A DNA stretch of 64,000 nt from Buxus sempervirens (GCA_947561395.2 OX387187.1:39103829-39167828); one strand, 5' to 3'. Counted from the first letter of the stretch, positions 43,405 through 55,580 are shown. Numbers and translations: made by a program. Notes: generated by a model from the sequence alone, not told the origin.

Positions 43405-44104
43405 ACTTCTTCAAAGCAATCAAGGCTGGGGCATGGTCAATTTCCTTTGCTTCTGGGTCCTTAATGAAAGGAGTCATATCATCCTAAAGATATGGCGACG
43501 CCTTCAGATCATAGAAATTTCAAAGCAACAGAATATCTCTTCCTTCAAACAAGAGCCCTTATCTTTCAATCATGAAGATGCCATTCAGTTTGGTAGTAAG
43601 AAGGCATGAAGGCAGGTTATGGGTAGCAAGGGCACATACATCATTAGTGAGAGAGCAAAAAGATGAAAAAGCAAAAGCAAATTGCAGAATATTCAAGCAC
43701 AGGTTTGGGCAGCAGATGGCACCCAGGTGAGTCAATAAAAATCAAATCTTGAAAAATTCAATAAAATATTACCTTCCTTATGGTTGAGCTGTAAAGTGAA
43801 AAACATCAAAAGCAATTGAGTTTGCAGAGGTCAATTTTAAATCCACCTTCTTTTTAAAATTTTCTTGTCTCAGATTTCTTTTCATAGCCATGAGAGCTTC
43901 GAGAATTCTGAGATAAAGAAGAGACGCCACCCCATCAGACTTCAAGCAGGGGTTTCATTGGCTATCTTCAAATCCATGTTTTTTATCACTCATTTGTTTG
44001 ACCAAAGCAAGTTCAACTGGTGAGATGTCTTTCAAACGTGCAATTTTGAGTTGTGCCTATTCTTTGCTGTTCATTGTGTTACAACTCCAACAAAGAGGGG
44101 CAGT
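43405..44104 (+). mobile_element. Element D, 3' internal end with polypurine tract
   Basis: Non-coding sequence ends in CAAAGAGGGGCAGT (44091-44104), the same polypurine tract as in B, just before an LTR start. The part near 43860-44080 resembles the pre-LTR sequences of A and B. It is an old fossil; nothing of its coding region remains in the window. Confidence 0.7.
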
Positions 44105-44557
44105 TGTAGACACCCCAAAATTGTACGATTTTTGATAAATCTTGAAGGAGAGAAATATTTTATTGGAATTTTCAATTCTTAGCATTGGGTTTGAGATCCT
44201 TAACCCATTTGAATCCAAAATCGCAAAGGAAAAGGCCCGGATTCAATCTTTTATGCAAAGTCAAACTTTTTCGGGTTGAATTTTGTTGACTTTTGACCCC
44301 AGAAAATGAAATATTTTTTAAAGCAAGATTTCAAGTTGATTTTTCCCGGTAATCAGGTTTTTAGCAATGTTATTGCATAAATGAATTTTTTGAGATTTTA
44401 AATCTGGACGAATACCTTGGTATTAACATGTTGAATCTTTTTACCGGACCTGAAAAACCGGAATTTAGCCTGCAATTGGAAAGTTGACTTTTTATTCACT
44501 TGGAATTTGGGTCTGGAACTATTTTTAATGGATTCAAATGGGGGGAGGGGGGTGTTT

Positions 44558-44641
44558 GCTTATTTACATGTAATATCTTAAGTAAATGGAGATTACAAAA
44601 TATGAGGACATTTACTTAAACGATATTACATGTAAATAAGC
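44558..44641. repeat. 84-bp foldback
   Basis: Arms of about 31-33 bp (starting GCTTATTTACATGTAATATC, and its complement at the far end) flank a loop of about 20 bp. The arms differ only by a small length difference. A fold this good inside a worn LTR suggests a separate, more recent insertion, perhaps a miniature foldback element. No target duplication is clear. Confidence 0.7.
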
Positions 44642-44693
44642 CTTGCCTGTGCAAGTAAGGCTCTAAACCAGCCAAAAATGTGCTGACTACAGT

Positions 44694-44958
44694 ATATGTG
44701 CGGTTTTTGTTATTTTGGTCTTAACCCCCCTGTGTGTGCAGTTGCGACCGCACACACAGTGTGGTTGATGATAACGCTTCTCTCGTGGATTGCAACGTGG
44801 ATTCTAGAAGCTTAGGCCGTTAGGCCATGTCGACAGCAATCATAAGGAGCGTAACTGAATTTGAACTGCCCTGTATGTGCGGTTAAGGTGAATTTGCATG
44901 GAAACTGCATATAGAGTGACGGTTTTGTGAAAACCGTACTGTGTATGCAGTTTTGCTG
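44694..44958. repeat. Worn AACCGY-type dyads in the D LTR
   Basis: Several dyads with the A-type arms and spacers such as ACACACAGT and CCTGTATGT, many with one arm mismatched. The layout matches 4549-4815. Confidence 0.65.
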
Positions 44959-46010
44959 GTTTCGTGCATTTGCGAAAAGGCTCGATCTCTGAGCCTTATT
45001 TACGCACTTTACCTCTCTCTTGGGGACTTGAACTCCCTATTTCACCCTTCGAAACTTCCAAATTTACAACAATTCAATGCTTTAACTCGAATTGGAACAA
45101 TCTAGAGGGATTTTTGGGCATACCCTTGGGACTTTTATACCCTTGGTTGTGCCTATAAATAGAGGGGTCTTCTTCTTACAAATGGCTTGCAATTTGAAGT
45201 ATTGAAGCTCTACAAGAAGAAGGGAAGCTCTGCTGGATTGTCTACTCAAGTGCTCAAGTCATCAAAGGTAAAGCTCCATTTACATTTCTAGCTTCCTCTT
45301 TACATTTCCAACTCCCATCTTCTACCTTTCTGTAGTGTAAGGCCCTGGGTGTTTTTTTGAAGCCCCAAACCTCTTCCAAAGTACCTAGGAATCCTCTCTA
45401 GCCGTAAAATGTGAAGAGAGAGCCTTGGGAAAAGGAAGGTGGAATGGATCCTTTAGGCTAGAACCTCCATTGAATGTTTTGCATATTATATTTTTTTTAT
45501 GTGCTGATTACTTGTGCTATTTGAATCTAGAGAAGTCAATGTGATCCATGCTCTCAAAAGCAATGGATCTTAATTTTCTCCTAGATATGTGTTTTTCACC
45601 TCTACACACACCTTTCACTACTTTCATCAAATAGGGTAGATCTTGGATTTTCCATGTTCAATATGAGAAATCTGAGATCACTGGCCTTAGAATTATTTTT
45701 AGAACTTCATGAGTTTGTTTTTCAGGATTTTAAGTTGTTTTGGTCGAATCTACTTGCACACATGCACTGATTTTGGCCTTTTATTCAAAGTTCTTCAAAA
45801 CAGGACAGCATCTGTTGCCTGTCTTAGAATGCCTTAACTTCATCATCCGGATGAATTTTTGAGTAATTCTAAAGACATGTGATAGATGAGTTTGTCTAGT
45901 TTATATTTGGAAATTTTCATTCAATTTTATGGAGCCAATTTTTGACACCATCTGTTCAAAGTCGGCAAGTCAGTTCAGTCCAGATTGCTGAACTTGCCAC
46001 TTTGATTCTG

Positions 46011-46389
46011 AAAAGTCTATTTGTTGTATTGTTAAAGTAAAGCTATTTTCTATTTTTGGCTCTAAAAATGGGACTTCAGATAAAAAGCTGTATATTAGCT
46101 TAAACAAAAACCTTGATAACTCTTGAGGTCCCTTTTGATTTTTTAGGCAGATGTGCAATTTGATTATTTATTAACTTGATAACTTGATATTAGTACACTT
46201 CAGTCCATATGGAATGGAAATTTGCTCTAACATATATGATTCGTAATTCATGTGTTGTTTTTCTTTGAACTTGTTGGGTGTCAAAACCAATATCAAATTG
46301 TCAATTATTGATAACAGCCATTACTAATGGCTATCTTAAAATATATTGGTAGCAAGACCATAGAGGATGACATTTGAAATAAGACTAAT
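46011..46389. other. Unassigned AT-rich sequence
   Basis: Between the last recognisable D LTR sequence and the LINE. I see no gene, dyad cluster or known repeat. Confidence 0.5.
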
Positions 46390-47873
46390 TGAAAGTCCAA
46401 TATCGGCTCATTCATAATAAGTTAGGGACTCTGTTATACTCTAGATTAGATAGGTGTCTTGCATTGGGCTCGTGGGACTCTTCAAGCCAATTTCTCAAAT
46501 GGTTCATCCCAGACTGGTCTTTGATCATTCTCCAGTGTTTTTGTCTAATGAGCCTGTGCAATGTTGTCCTACCGCATTCCATTTTTAAAATATGTGGCTG
46601 TCCCATCCCTCTTTCTAGAATCTTATGGAGGGATGGTGGGGTGAAGGAAGAAATGCAGTATCGAGGTGGGCAGGATTTAGGTTTATGGGGTGTTTACGAG
46701 AGGTCAAAATTAAAATAAAGGGGTGGAATAAGGAAAGTTCGGGAAGGGTGGAGATTCAGAAAAAGGAGGCTATGGATGAGCTAGCAGCCTTGGATTTTAA
46801 GGAAGTGGGGATTGGGGGCCCCAAGATAGGGGAAGAAGATTGGAGGTTAAAGCTTCTTTGGAAAGGATGTTGAAATATGAGGAAACTCATTGGAGACAAA
46901 AATCAAGGATTAGATGGTTAAAGGAGGGAGACGGGATACATCCTTCTTCCATAGGATAGCGAATGGGAGAAGAATAAAAAACACTATCACTTGGTTGGAG
47001 GTTGATGGCAAAAGTATTGAGGATAGTGAGGAAATTGAACAGTCCTTCTGTCAATTTTATGCCAATCTTTACAAATTGGCACAAGAATTGTGTTTCAAAT
47101 TAAAGGAGAATGATCAATCAAAGGTGTGCTAGGTGATGAATGGGTGGATTGAAATAGAGTTTGAAGTGGAGGAGATTAAGGAAGCAATATGGGAGATGGA
47201 AGGAGATAAGGCGCTTAGGGCCGATGGATTTACAATTGAATTTCTTAAGAAAAATTGTGAGATTGTCAAGGATGATTTGCTTAAGGTGTTATAGGAGTTT
47301 TATAGGAATTTCATTATTCATAAGGCTACAAATGCGACCATCCTTGTCCTAATTCCTAAGAAAGTAGGGGCAATAGGGGTTAAGGACTTCAGGCCTATAG
47401 GTCTAACCACTAGTGTTTATAAGATAATAGCAAAGGTGTTGTCGGTTAGGCTAAAGAAGGTGTTGGAAAAAATCATCTCTTTGAATCAAGGTGCCTTTGT
47501 GGAGGGTCGCTGAATCATGGATTGTGCGTTAACTGCAAATGAATGTGTGGAAAGCAGGAAGAGGTCTGGGGAGCTAGGAGTAGTGTGTAAATTGGATATA
47601 TATTGAAAAGGCGTATGACAAAGTGGAGTGGGGTTTCATAGACTTAGTGTTGAGATGGAAAGGATTTGGTGAGCAGTGCTGCAGTGAAGGAGGTGGATTC
47701 GTGGTGTCTGGGAAATGTTCACTTCTCTATATTGGTAAATGAAGTGGAGAGAGGGGTTTTCCCATCTTCTAGGGGTATTCAGCAGGGGGATCCGCTACCC
47801 TTCTTATTCACTTTGGTAGCTGAGGTGTTGATTAGTTTTTCATGACTGGTAGGAGTCAGGGCTTGATCAATGG
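46390..47873 (+). mobile_element. L1-type LINE, piece 1: endonuclease end and RT start
   Basis: Translations across frames show the end of an L1 endonuclease (SRLDR near 46445, then PRLVFDHSPVFLS). A linker follows with WWGEG, GFRFMGCLREVKIKIKGWNKE and GDTSFFHR-like and ANGRRIKNTITWLEVDG. The RT start has KALRADGF, LIPKKVGAIGVKDFRPIGLT and NQGAFVEGR. Stops and frameshifts are scattered throughout, so it is long dead. The 5' part of the LINE is missing. Solo LTR 1 interrupts it at 47874 within RT. Confidence 0.85.
47869..47873. other. Target-site duplication left of solo LTR 1 (AATGG)
   Basis: AATGG precedes TGTAAGCAC and is repeated at 51172-51176. Removing the insert restores the LINE reading order (GLINGF). 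Confidence 0.9.
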
Positions 47874-47974
47874 TGTAAGCACTTCATTTTTGTGCTCCCA
47901 GAAATGCAAACCCTGCTAAAAAGTCAAACCTGGAAGGGTCGAAAAGTTGACCTTTTGATCAAATGAAATTTGGC

Positions 47975-48280
47975 GGCCTTGATCTATACCATTGGATAAA
48001 TAATCCCGACACGGTTCCAGCGCAACCGAGTTTGCAGGAATCGGAGTCCGGATAAAGGTTCTGCGGGCGGTCAAACTCAAGGAAAAGCCAAGAGTTGACT
48101 TGTCCTCGATTTTCGTGCCAAATACCTTACTTTAGCCCAATGGATAGAGAATCCCGACACGGTTCCAGCGCAACTGGGTTTGCAGGAATCGGAGTCCGGA
48201 TGAAGGTTCTAAGGGCAGTCAAACTTAAGGGAAGGCCAAAAGTTGACTTTTCCTCGGAATCCGTGCCAAGTGCTTAGCCC
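47975..48280 (+). repeat. Tandem repeat of about 145 bp in solo LTR 1
   Basis: Two clear units, plus a worn third, each contain CCCGACACGGTTCCAGCGCAA, GTTTGCAGGAATCGGAGTCC and GGTCAAACT. The inverted counterpart is at 55040-55580. Confidence 0.75.
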
Positions 48281-48545
48281 CATGTCATTAAATAGAGGGC
48301 CCCGATACAAGTTTAGCACAATTGAGTTTGCTCGAATCGGAGTTTGGGTGAAGGAGATATGATCTGTCGAAGTTTCCGAGTAGCAAAAACCGGAAACTGC
48401 ACACGTGGCAGCCAACGCAGCAAAATATCTCAGGGACTAAATCTTAAATATAAAAATTTCGTACGGGCGATCCGTAGATATCCGAAAGGGTCAAATCGGT
48501 CGAATCGGTCAAGTTGAAGGGCAAATCCGTAATTTTTTCGATCGG

Positions 48546-48789
48546 TATCCGGTCACATATACCGGATACACTGCCTATCCTTCATGGCCGGACTTGAAGG
48601 CCGGATACATAAAGATATTCGCGCGAAATTCGCGCCACTTGGCCGACAGATTCGCGGCGGCATTAAATTTTGAAATGATTAAGTCATGTATCCGGCCTGA
48701 GTTGCCGGATACAAAGGGAGGCTAGTGTATCCGGACTTGAAGTCCGGATACGAGGAGGCCTTAGTGTATCCGGCCTGAGTTGCTGGATA
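48546..48789. repeat. TATCCGG-N9-CCGGATA dyads upstream of TATA, solo LTR 1
   Basis: Four or five 23-bp dyads, with spacers TCACATATA, CCTGAGTTG (twice) and ACTTGAAGT, plus a worn one. The TATA box is at 48802-48809. Confidence 0.85.
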
Positions 48790-48801
48790 CATTATTTTTT
48801 C

Positions 48802-48809
48802 TATAAATA
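48802..48809 (+). promoter_or_regulatory. TATA box, solo LTR 1
   Basis: TATAAATA about 930 bp from the LTR start, directly after the dyads. Confidence 0.7.
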
Positions 48810-49913
48810 GCAAACCAGCAGCTCATTTCCGGGGTTGATCTTTTCTTGGCTGTTTTGGGCTTCCCTTTCCCACTTTTTCTCACGAAGTCTCTGCCTCCCT
48901 TGCCCTTCCTAGCTTCATCAATCCTCCCAAAAGCCATCCAAGCCTTGGCCTTCTCCTTCCTTTTCATTTCCCGGTTGAAGCAAAGAGGAGAGCTTGCTGT
49001 TGCTGCAAGAAAGAGCTATTCCGGCCACTGTCCAGCCTTCAGGAGGTGCTTCCAGCTTGTTCCAGGCTCTAAGAACCCTCAGGTATCACTACTCATCACA
49101 TTAGCTTCCACATATATTAAATCTGTGATTTTCTGAAAATATGTCTGCCTAGCTTCCCTCTTGTGCATGGGGCCATGTTCCCACCTTGTTTAAACACGTA
49201 TTTACTTTCGTTTCATGACATGAGGGTCACCCCACGTGAGAAACCCACGTAGGTCCCTTTAGGGGAGGACGGGAGTTCGTCTCACGTGCACATATTAGTG
49301 TCATTCAATTGCTGTTATGGGTTTTGTTTCAAGATTTTTAAAGGAGCATGTTCCTTCTCATCCCATGATCCATTGTATCCCTGTTTAAGCCCCTCTTCCC
49401 TCTCCCTTCTGTATATTTTTCGTAGGTTAAAGTAGAAGGTCTTAGGTTTAGATGATTGCTAGGAGGTGGACAAAATTGTATGTTAGATCATTGGTTCACC
49501 TTGGTGGTTTCCCTGCATGTATTAGTTCTTCGCCTTGTTGATTTCCTCACCTTTCGCATGTTATGCATTTCTTTTTTTTTTCTTTGCTGATTAGTTGATA
49601 AGGAGTGCTAGACTTCCTTAGTCATACCTATTTGTTCAAGCATGATAAAATTGTCCTCCCACATGTATGCATGTTTTGACCGATCATGGGAGCATGTCCC
49701 AAGTCCTGGATTCGAAAAGGGTTCTCCATGAGCCCTTGTTGTGAGCTAGGAGGAAGGTTTGGAAACCACAGCAGGGACACCTTGGTCCCTGCCATGCAAG
49801 TACACGTGATCACATAGAGGTAGAGGCAGTCCGGATGCCTCTTTCCCCCATTGGTTTCGCTGCAAAGTCCCAGAAGGAGAAGCCAAAAGTGGCTTCTCCC
49901 AAACCTGTACGTA

Positions 49914-50820
49914 TGTGGGCCCATCCGAGGGCCCACCTGACTCCTAAAACCTCCATGGGAGCCCCTAGGAGCCCCTGGGATCAATCCCGAAAGGCCAAAG
50001 CCCAAAAAAGCCCATTCCAGGGTGATCAGGTAACTCAGGCCGGATCACCTAGGGCCTTAGCATATCCGGCCACCGAGGCCGGATCACCTGTGGAACTCGT
50101 GTATCCGGCCTGAGTTACCGGATACACACAGAAGCATGTTTTTTTGCATATTCTGTTGTATTGCCGAATTCCATGGTAGTTTGTGTCAAAATCATTGAAC
50201 CAGCAGGGTTTCCGGGCCACCCGGAAACCCAAGATGGGACTTGGACCGACTGGTCCAGCTTTGCACGCTAGTGGGCCTTCCAACGGGGCCCACCAAGCCC
50301 AACACACAGAAGCATGTTGATTAAACAATTAAAACGAAATGAACCAATTGAACCAGGCGGGCCAAGCCCAATGCGGCCCGCCAGTACCTTGTGATATGAG
50401 TGAATGCATAAACTGCCTGGTTTGGCCGGGACCGTGGGCTAGGGCCTGTCGGGCCCACCAAAAGCCTGCTAATCAAGCCAAGTTAGGGTGTAAACCCTAG
50501 ACTTCGAAGCACTGGGCCTTCAAGCCCGAAGCTTGGATCACGGGCCCCAAGCCCAGTGACCAGCTCACTTTGGCAAGGTTAAAATAAGATAACACAAAAT
50601 CACTTGGCCACCATGTGGGCCCACCTAAGGGGCCCACAAACCAATCCGGCCCACCACTTGCCTGAAAATAACTTAGTAATCAAACTTAAACCCCCATGTA
50701 AAATCAATACAGTAACCAAAGCCCACAGGGCCTACTAGGATAGGCAGAGGCCCACAAGGGCCCACGGGTTGGACTAAGCCCACCAAGGCACACTAGTGGG
50801 CCTTCCAACGGGGCCCACCC
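49914..50820. promoter_or_regulatory. GGGCCCAC-rich region, solo LTR 1
   Basis: At least a dozen TGGGCC or GGCCCA hexamers, including the palindrome GTGGGCCCAC at about 50614. Class I TCP factors are known to bind GTGGGNCCAC and site II elements TGGGCY. Similar density occurs at 52400-52990 of solo LTR 2. Activity is inferred only. Confidence 0.5.
50022..50124. repeat. TATCCGG-type dyads downstream of TATA, solo LTR 1
   Basis: One perfect 23-bp dyad (spacer CCTGAGTTA, ending 50124) and two variants with GATC in place of GATA on one side. In solo LTR 2 the equivalent site holds GTGAGCGC repeats. Confidence 0.75.
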
Positions 50821-51171
50821 AATCAGACCCAGATTATCTAAATTAATCAAGATAAAATCAACTAAAGGGACCCACACCACTTAGGTGGTCCCACAAAGAC
50901 TTAACTAAATCGCATGCTGGTTTAGGAATCGGGTGAGAATCATATAGGAAGAGCTGACTAAAATCAGGGAACCCACGGGACCCGTCATCCGACGGGGTGG
51001 ACTGGGGTGTCTACGGACTTCCCCAGCCCGCAACCGAGAACCAACCTTAGAATCTCAAGCCGCAGACCCAAGAGCCTTAATAGGCAAGATTAGGGACCAA
51101 GGTGTCCGCCTGCACCCCATCAGGCGGTGGCGACTCCGATTACCCCGTGCCGCGTTTCCCACACGCGCACA

Positions 51172-52058
51172 AATGGTTTTAAGGTCGGAAGAGATGAGGT
51201 AACAATATCTCACCTACAGTTTGCTAATGATACCTTGGTGTTCTTTGAAGCATTTTAGGATTAAATGATTTGGTTGTAGGGTATATTGCACACATTTCAT
51301 ATGGTATCAAGTTTGAAAGTTAATTGGGAGAAGAGTTCCATAGTGGGATTGAATCTGGGGGAGGAAGAATCATTGTCTTTTAGTCGGATTTTAGGTTGTC
51401 AGGTGGGTTCTTGGCTGATGTTGTATCTAGGTCTTCATCTAGGTGTGTCCCCTCGTAATGTCAGTTTTTGGGAGCCGGTCATTGAGAGAGTTGAGAAGAG
51501 ACAGGCATTATGGAAGAGGAATTACTTATCTTTAGGGGGTCGGATAATCCTAATTAAGGTTGTGCTTGCAAATCTTCCGGTTTATTTTATGTTTTTGTTT
51601 AGGATGCCTAGAATAGTTGTGGACATTATTGAAAAAGCTCCAAGGGATCTTTTGTGGGAGGGTGGGGGAGAAAGAAAGACTCATTTAGTATGGTGGGAAA
51701 ATGTGTTTGGCAAGGAAGATGGGAGGAATTGGTTTGGGCAAGATAGCCCGTCGAAACTCTTTTCTTTTAGCTAAATGGTTGTGGCGCTTCAGCACAAAAA
51801 AGAAAAGTTTGTGGCATCAAGTGATCACAAGCAAATATGGAAGTAATGATAATGGATGGTTCATAAACTTGAGGACACGACCTCCGGGAAATTACCTGTG
51901 GAAGGCCATTATGAGACTAGCACCTTTGTTTTACGCCCATGTTGGATTGAACATTGAATCTGGCTCATCGGTTCATTTTTGGCATGATCAGTGGTGGGTT
52001 AATCAGACGTTATCTAGCTAGTTTCCTCGGTTATTGTCCCTTGCTCTCCATCCTAATG
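51172..52058 (+). mobile_element. L1-type LINE, piece 2: RT end and linker
   Basis: It continues piece 1. It shows VTISHLQFANDTLVFFEAF (the RT active-site block, FADD-like but ANDT here), LKVNWEKSSIVGLNL, YLGLHLGVSPR, LSLGGRIILIKVVLANLPVY, RDLLWEGGGERKTHLVWWENV and GIGLGKIARRN. Several stops and at least one frameshift are present. Solo LTR 2 ends this piece. Confidence 0.85.
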
Positions 52059-53194
52059 CTTCTTGTGCGCGCGTGGGAAACGCGGCACGTGGGTGATTCG
52101 GAGTCGCCACCGCCTGATGGGGTGCAGGCGGACACCTGGGTGCCTAATCTTGCTTATTAGGGCTTTTGGTTTGCGGCTTGAGATTCTAAGTCTGTTCTCG
52201 GTTGTGGTCCGGGGAAGTCCGTAGACACCCCGGTCCACCCCGTCGGATGACGGGTCCCGTGGGTTCCCTGGTTTGAGTCATCTTCCATTGGTCTCACCTG
52301 ATTCCTAATCCGATATGCAATTTGGTTAAGTCTTGCGGGACCACCTGAGTGGTGTGGGTCCCTTTAGTTGCTTTTATCTTGATTACTTAGGTGATCTGAG
52401 TCTGGTTGGGTGGGCCCCGTTGGAAGGCCCACGGTATCCTTGGTGGGCTTAGTCAAGCCCGTGTACCCTTGTGGACCTCAGTCTAGCCTGAGAGGTCCTT
52501 TGGGCTTTGGTTAGTTCAATTGATTTTACTTTAAGTTCAGATTTGAAGATTAAGTGTTTTTCATGCACAAGTGGGCCGGACCGGTTTGTGGGCCCCTAAG
52601 GTGGGCCCACATGGTGTCCAAGTATTTTTTATCGGATTTATCTTTTTAATTTTGCCAAAGTGATTTGGACACTGGGCTTGGGGCCCGGAGTCCAAATCTG
52701 GGCTTGTAAGCCCAAGTTACCGAAAGTTAGGGTTTGCACCCTTCCTTGGTTCGATTGGTGGGGTTTGGCGGGCCCGGTAGGCCCTTGCCCTTGGTCTCGG
52801 CCAAACCACGCAATTCATGCATCAATTTCACATAACAAGGCTCGGGTGGGCCGCATTGGGTTTGGCCCGCCCGGTTCAAATTGTTCATTTTACTTAAGTT
52901 ATTTTAATGGCATGCTTTGGTGTTTATTGGGCTTGGTGGGCCCCGTTGGAAGGCCCACTGGAAGTCAAGTTGGACCGGGAGTCCAAGTCCCATGTCGGGT
53001 TTCCGGGTGACCCAGAAACCCTATTGGTTTATCCGGTTCGGTTCAGAAATATCATTCACATCTAACAATAATCACACAAAAAGACACAAGATAGACACTC
53101 TGTCAGAAAAAAACTGGCTCATTGTGCTGGGTCCAAGGTAAAGGGTATTTTTGGAATTTTCAAAAAAAATAACAATTCGGCCTGTTTTGGACCT

Positions 53195-53465
53195 GGCGCT
53201 CACCTCCTGAAGTGAGCGCCAGGTGGGCGCCAGAATCGGGCGAAATTTTGACCTGGCGCTCACCCGATACCAGGTGAGAGCGAGCTGGGCGGGAGGTGAG
53301 CGCGAGATGGGCGGGAGGTGAGCGCGAGATGGGCGCGAGAATTTCACCTGGTTTTTAGTGGGCGCGAGCTGAGCGCCAGGTGGGCGCCAGCTCGGCGGGA
53401 AGTGAGATGAAAGGGGCGCCCACCTCCTAGGTGAGCGCCAGGTGGGCGCCAGATGGGCGGCAGGT
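53195..53465. repeat. GTGAGCGC-type repeat cluster, solo LTR 2
   Basis: It opens with the dyad GGCGCTCAC-CTCCTGAA-GTGAGCGCC (53195-53220) and continues with many GAGCTGGGCG and GTGAGCGCGAG units. It is the same type as 1301-1571, and the sequence that follows is also alike in F. Confidence 0.8.
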
Positions 53466-54671
53466 CACTGCAATTTTCAACTCTCTGTTTTTTTGAGATC
53501 TCCAACTCTGGCCGATTATTTTAGGTCTGTAACTGTTCCACTAGCCTCCCAACATGCTCAGAACACCTCCCAACTAATCTTGGATTTAATCTAACTACAT
53601 TTTATTTCAAGTTTTGAAAACCCAGAAAACTTACAATACAACCATGCTTTCAAAATACTTCACGAATAACATGCCCAGAACACTTCCCCGGGCTTCGACC
53701 ACTCCCCAGAAGTTACTTAAACTTGTATTAAAACTAGTCTAAGCATGATTCATGCTTCATCCCACAACCCAAAAGAAAACAAACCCGATAAAAAAACTGG
53801 TACAGATGCATTAATATCTTAAAAAAAAGGGGGGTGATGGGAGCATGCTTACAGGGGCACCACAAGGAGCAAGCATCATAGGCAGGGGGTTGGGGGGCAT
53901 GTTAGCAAGTACAGCACAATAAAAACAAAAAAAACAGCATGCAGACATTACATGCATTTTCCTCCAACCGGCTGGACCTCAAGCATGCACACTAATATCC
54001 GAAGGCACGCTAACATCCGAAGAAGGGAAGTCGAAGGGGGTTACAGGGATACAAAAGACTTGTTTGAAGCGAGGGAACAGACTCCCTTTACTTTACTGAA
54101 TGATCAACCAAAAAAATAACTCTCCAGATAGTGGCCAGGGTGGTCTAAAGTGGGATGGCCAAGCTTCCTACATCATCATGGGTCTCCCTTACCCTCCGAG
54201 ACCTCCGTGTCACCGAAAATACAAGAACATGCATGTTACAGTAAAGAGAAAGAACAAGCTCGATAGCATGCTTAGATAACTCCCATATTGATATATGTGA
54301 AATAAAAATAGATGGCGAACAATACCTGAGGTTCTGTAAGCTCACGTGCAGGGTGGAGGCTCCTCCTTGAGACGAATCCTCCTTGAGACGAAAGTGCTGG
54401 AGCTTCCTTCCTTTGAACCTCCAACAACAACCTCCCCTTTTTTAGGCTTCTGCGATAGTGGAGAAGACAAAGGGGAAAAGGGGTGATCAGGCGGGTGGGG
54501 TGTTCTGGGAGCTCAGGAGTCAATGAGGGATGAGCCCAGAGGGAGCTCGGACGAAAGAGGGAAGGCAAACAGAAGTCTTGACAGCCAAAACTTTTTAACC
54601 AAAAAATCTTCCAACACTTAGCTTTTTTTTCCGCAAAAAATCCAACCCCTCTGCGCGAAATGCCGCGCGGC

Positions 54672-54678
54672 TTATATA
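54672..54678 (-). promoter_or_regulatory. TATA box, solo LTR 2
   Basis: It reads CCTATATAAG on the minus strand about 980 bp from the LTR start, matching 48802 in solo LTR 1. Confidence 0.65.
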
Positions 54679-54689
54679 GGCCAGAAAAA

Positions 54690-54795
54690 AGGGGGTGCCG
54701 CTCACCTTGGCACCCAGCTCGAGGTGGGCGCAAACCCGCTCGCCACATCCGCGCGAGCGGCATAATGATGAAAAATCATTAAATGCCGCCGCGCG
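54690..54795. repeat. GC-rich repeats upstream of TATA, solo LTR 2
   Basis: Short units such as GCTCACC, GAGGTGGGCGC and CGCGCGAGCGGC lie at the site where solo LTR 1 has TATCCGG dyads. Confidence 0.6.
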
Positions 54796-55039
54796 TCGGT
54801 CGAAAAATCTAAAAAAATCAGATTTAGTCCCTGACAATTTTTGGTAAAATCCGATATTCTCGGATTTTTACAGATTTAATCCCTGGGATATTTCGAATGT
54901 TCGGATATTTACGGATTTGATCCCCGAGATATTTTCCTGCGCAACTCGCCACGTGTGCAGCTTTTTGCCACGTGCGCAGATTGCCGGTTTTGCTGCTCGG
55001 AAATTTCATCAGCTCATATTTTCTTCATCCGGACTCCGA

Positions 55040-55580
55040 TCTGGGCAAACTTAGTTTCATTAGAATCGTATCGGAGCCCTCCATCCCCTGACCTAGGGGT
55101 AGGCCTCCGGATCGGATTTTAGCAGAAAGTCAACTTTTGGCTCTGCTCAAGTTTGACCGCCCGCAGAACCTTCATCCGGACCCCGATTCCTGCAAACTCA
55201 GTTGCGTTGGAACCGTGTCGAGATTCTCTATCCAATGACCTAGGGGTAGGCCTCTGGATCGGATTTTAGCAGAAAGTCAACTTTTGGCTCTGCTCAGGTT
55301 TGACCACCCGCAGAACCTTCATCCGGACCCCGATTCCTGCAAACTCAGTTGCGTTGGAACCGTGTCGAGATTCTCTATCCAATGTTATAAAGCAAGGTAC
55401 TTGGCACGGAATTCGAGGAAAAGTCAACTCTTGGCTTTTCCTTAAGTTTGACCGCCCGCCGAACCTTCGTCCGGACCCCGATTCCTGCAAACTCAGTTGC
55501 GTTGGAATCGTGTCGAGATTCTCTATTCAATGAGATAAAGCAAGGTGGCCAATTTTCACTTGATCAAAAAGTCAACTTTT
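55040..55580 (-). repeat. Tandem repeats of about 145 bp in solo LTR 2
   Basis: Three to four units spaced about 145 bp apart (near 55127, 55270, 55420, 55568), each with AAAGTCAACTTTTGG-like and CCCGATTCCTGCAAACTCAG sequence. Confidence 0.75.

Larger units (their letters stand above)
44105..46010 (+). repeat. LTR of element D, diverged and incomplete
   Basis: It starts TGTAGACACCCC. From about 44690 to 46010 it aligns with the A LTR (4570-5870) at clearly lower identity, with TATAAATA at 45154 and the CTTCTACC and CTAGCCGTAAAA blocks. Similarity stops near 46010. It is an old LTR of the A subfamily. Confidence 0.75.
47874..51171 (+). repeat. Solo LTR 1, Tat-type, inserted in LINE
   Basis: 3298 bp, starting TGTAAGCAC and ending CGCGCACA, with AATGG on both sides and no internal domains. 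It holds repeats of about 145 bp near its start, TATCCGG dyads before the TATA box (48546-48789) and again far downstream (50022-50124), a GGGCCCAC-rich part (49914-50820), and TGGCGACTC (51128-51136) near the end. It is the remnant of an element lost by recombination between its LTRs. Confidence 0.85.
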
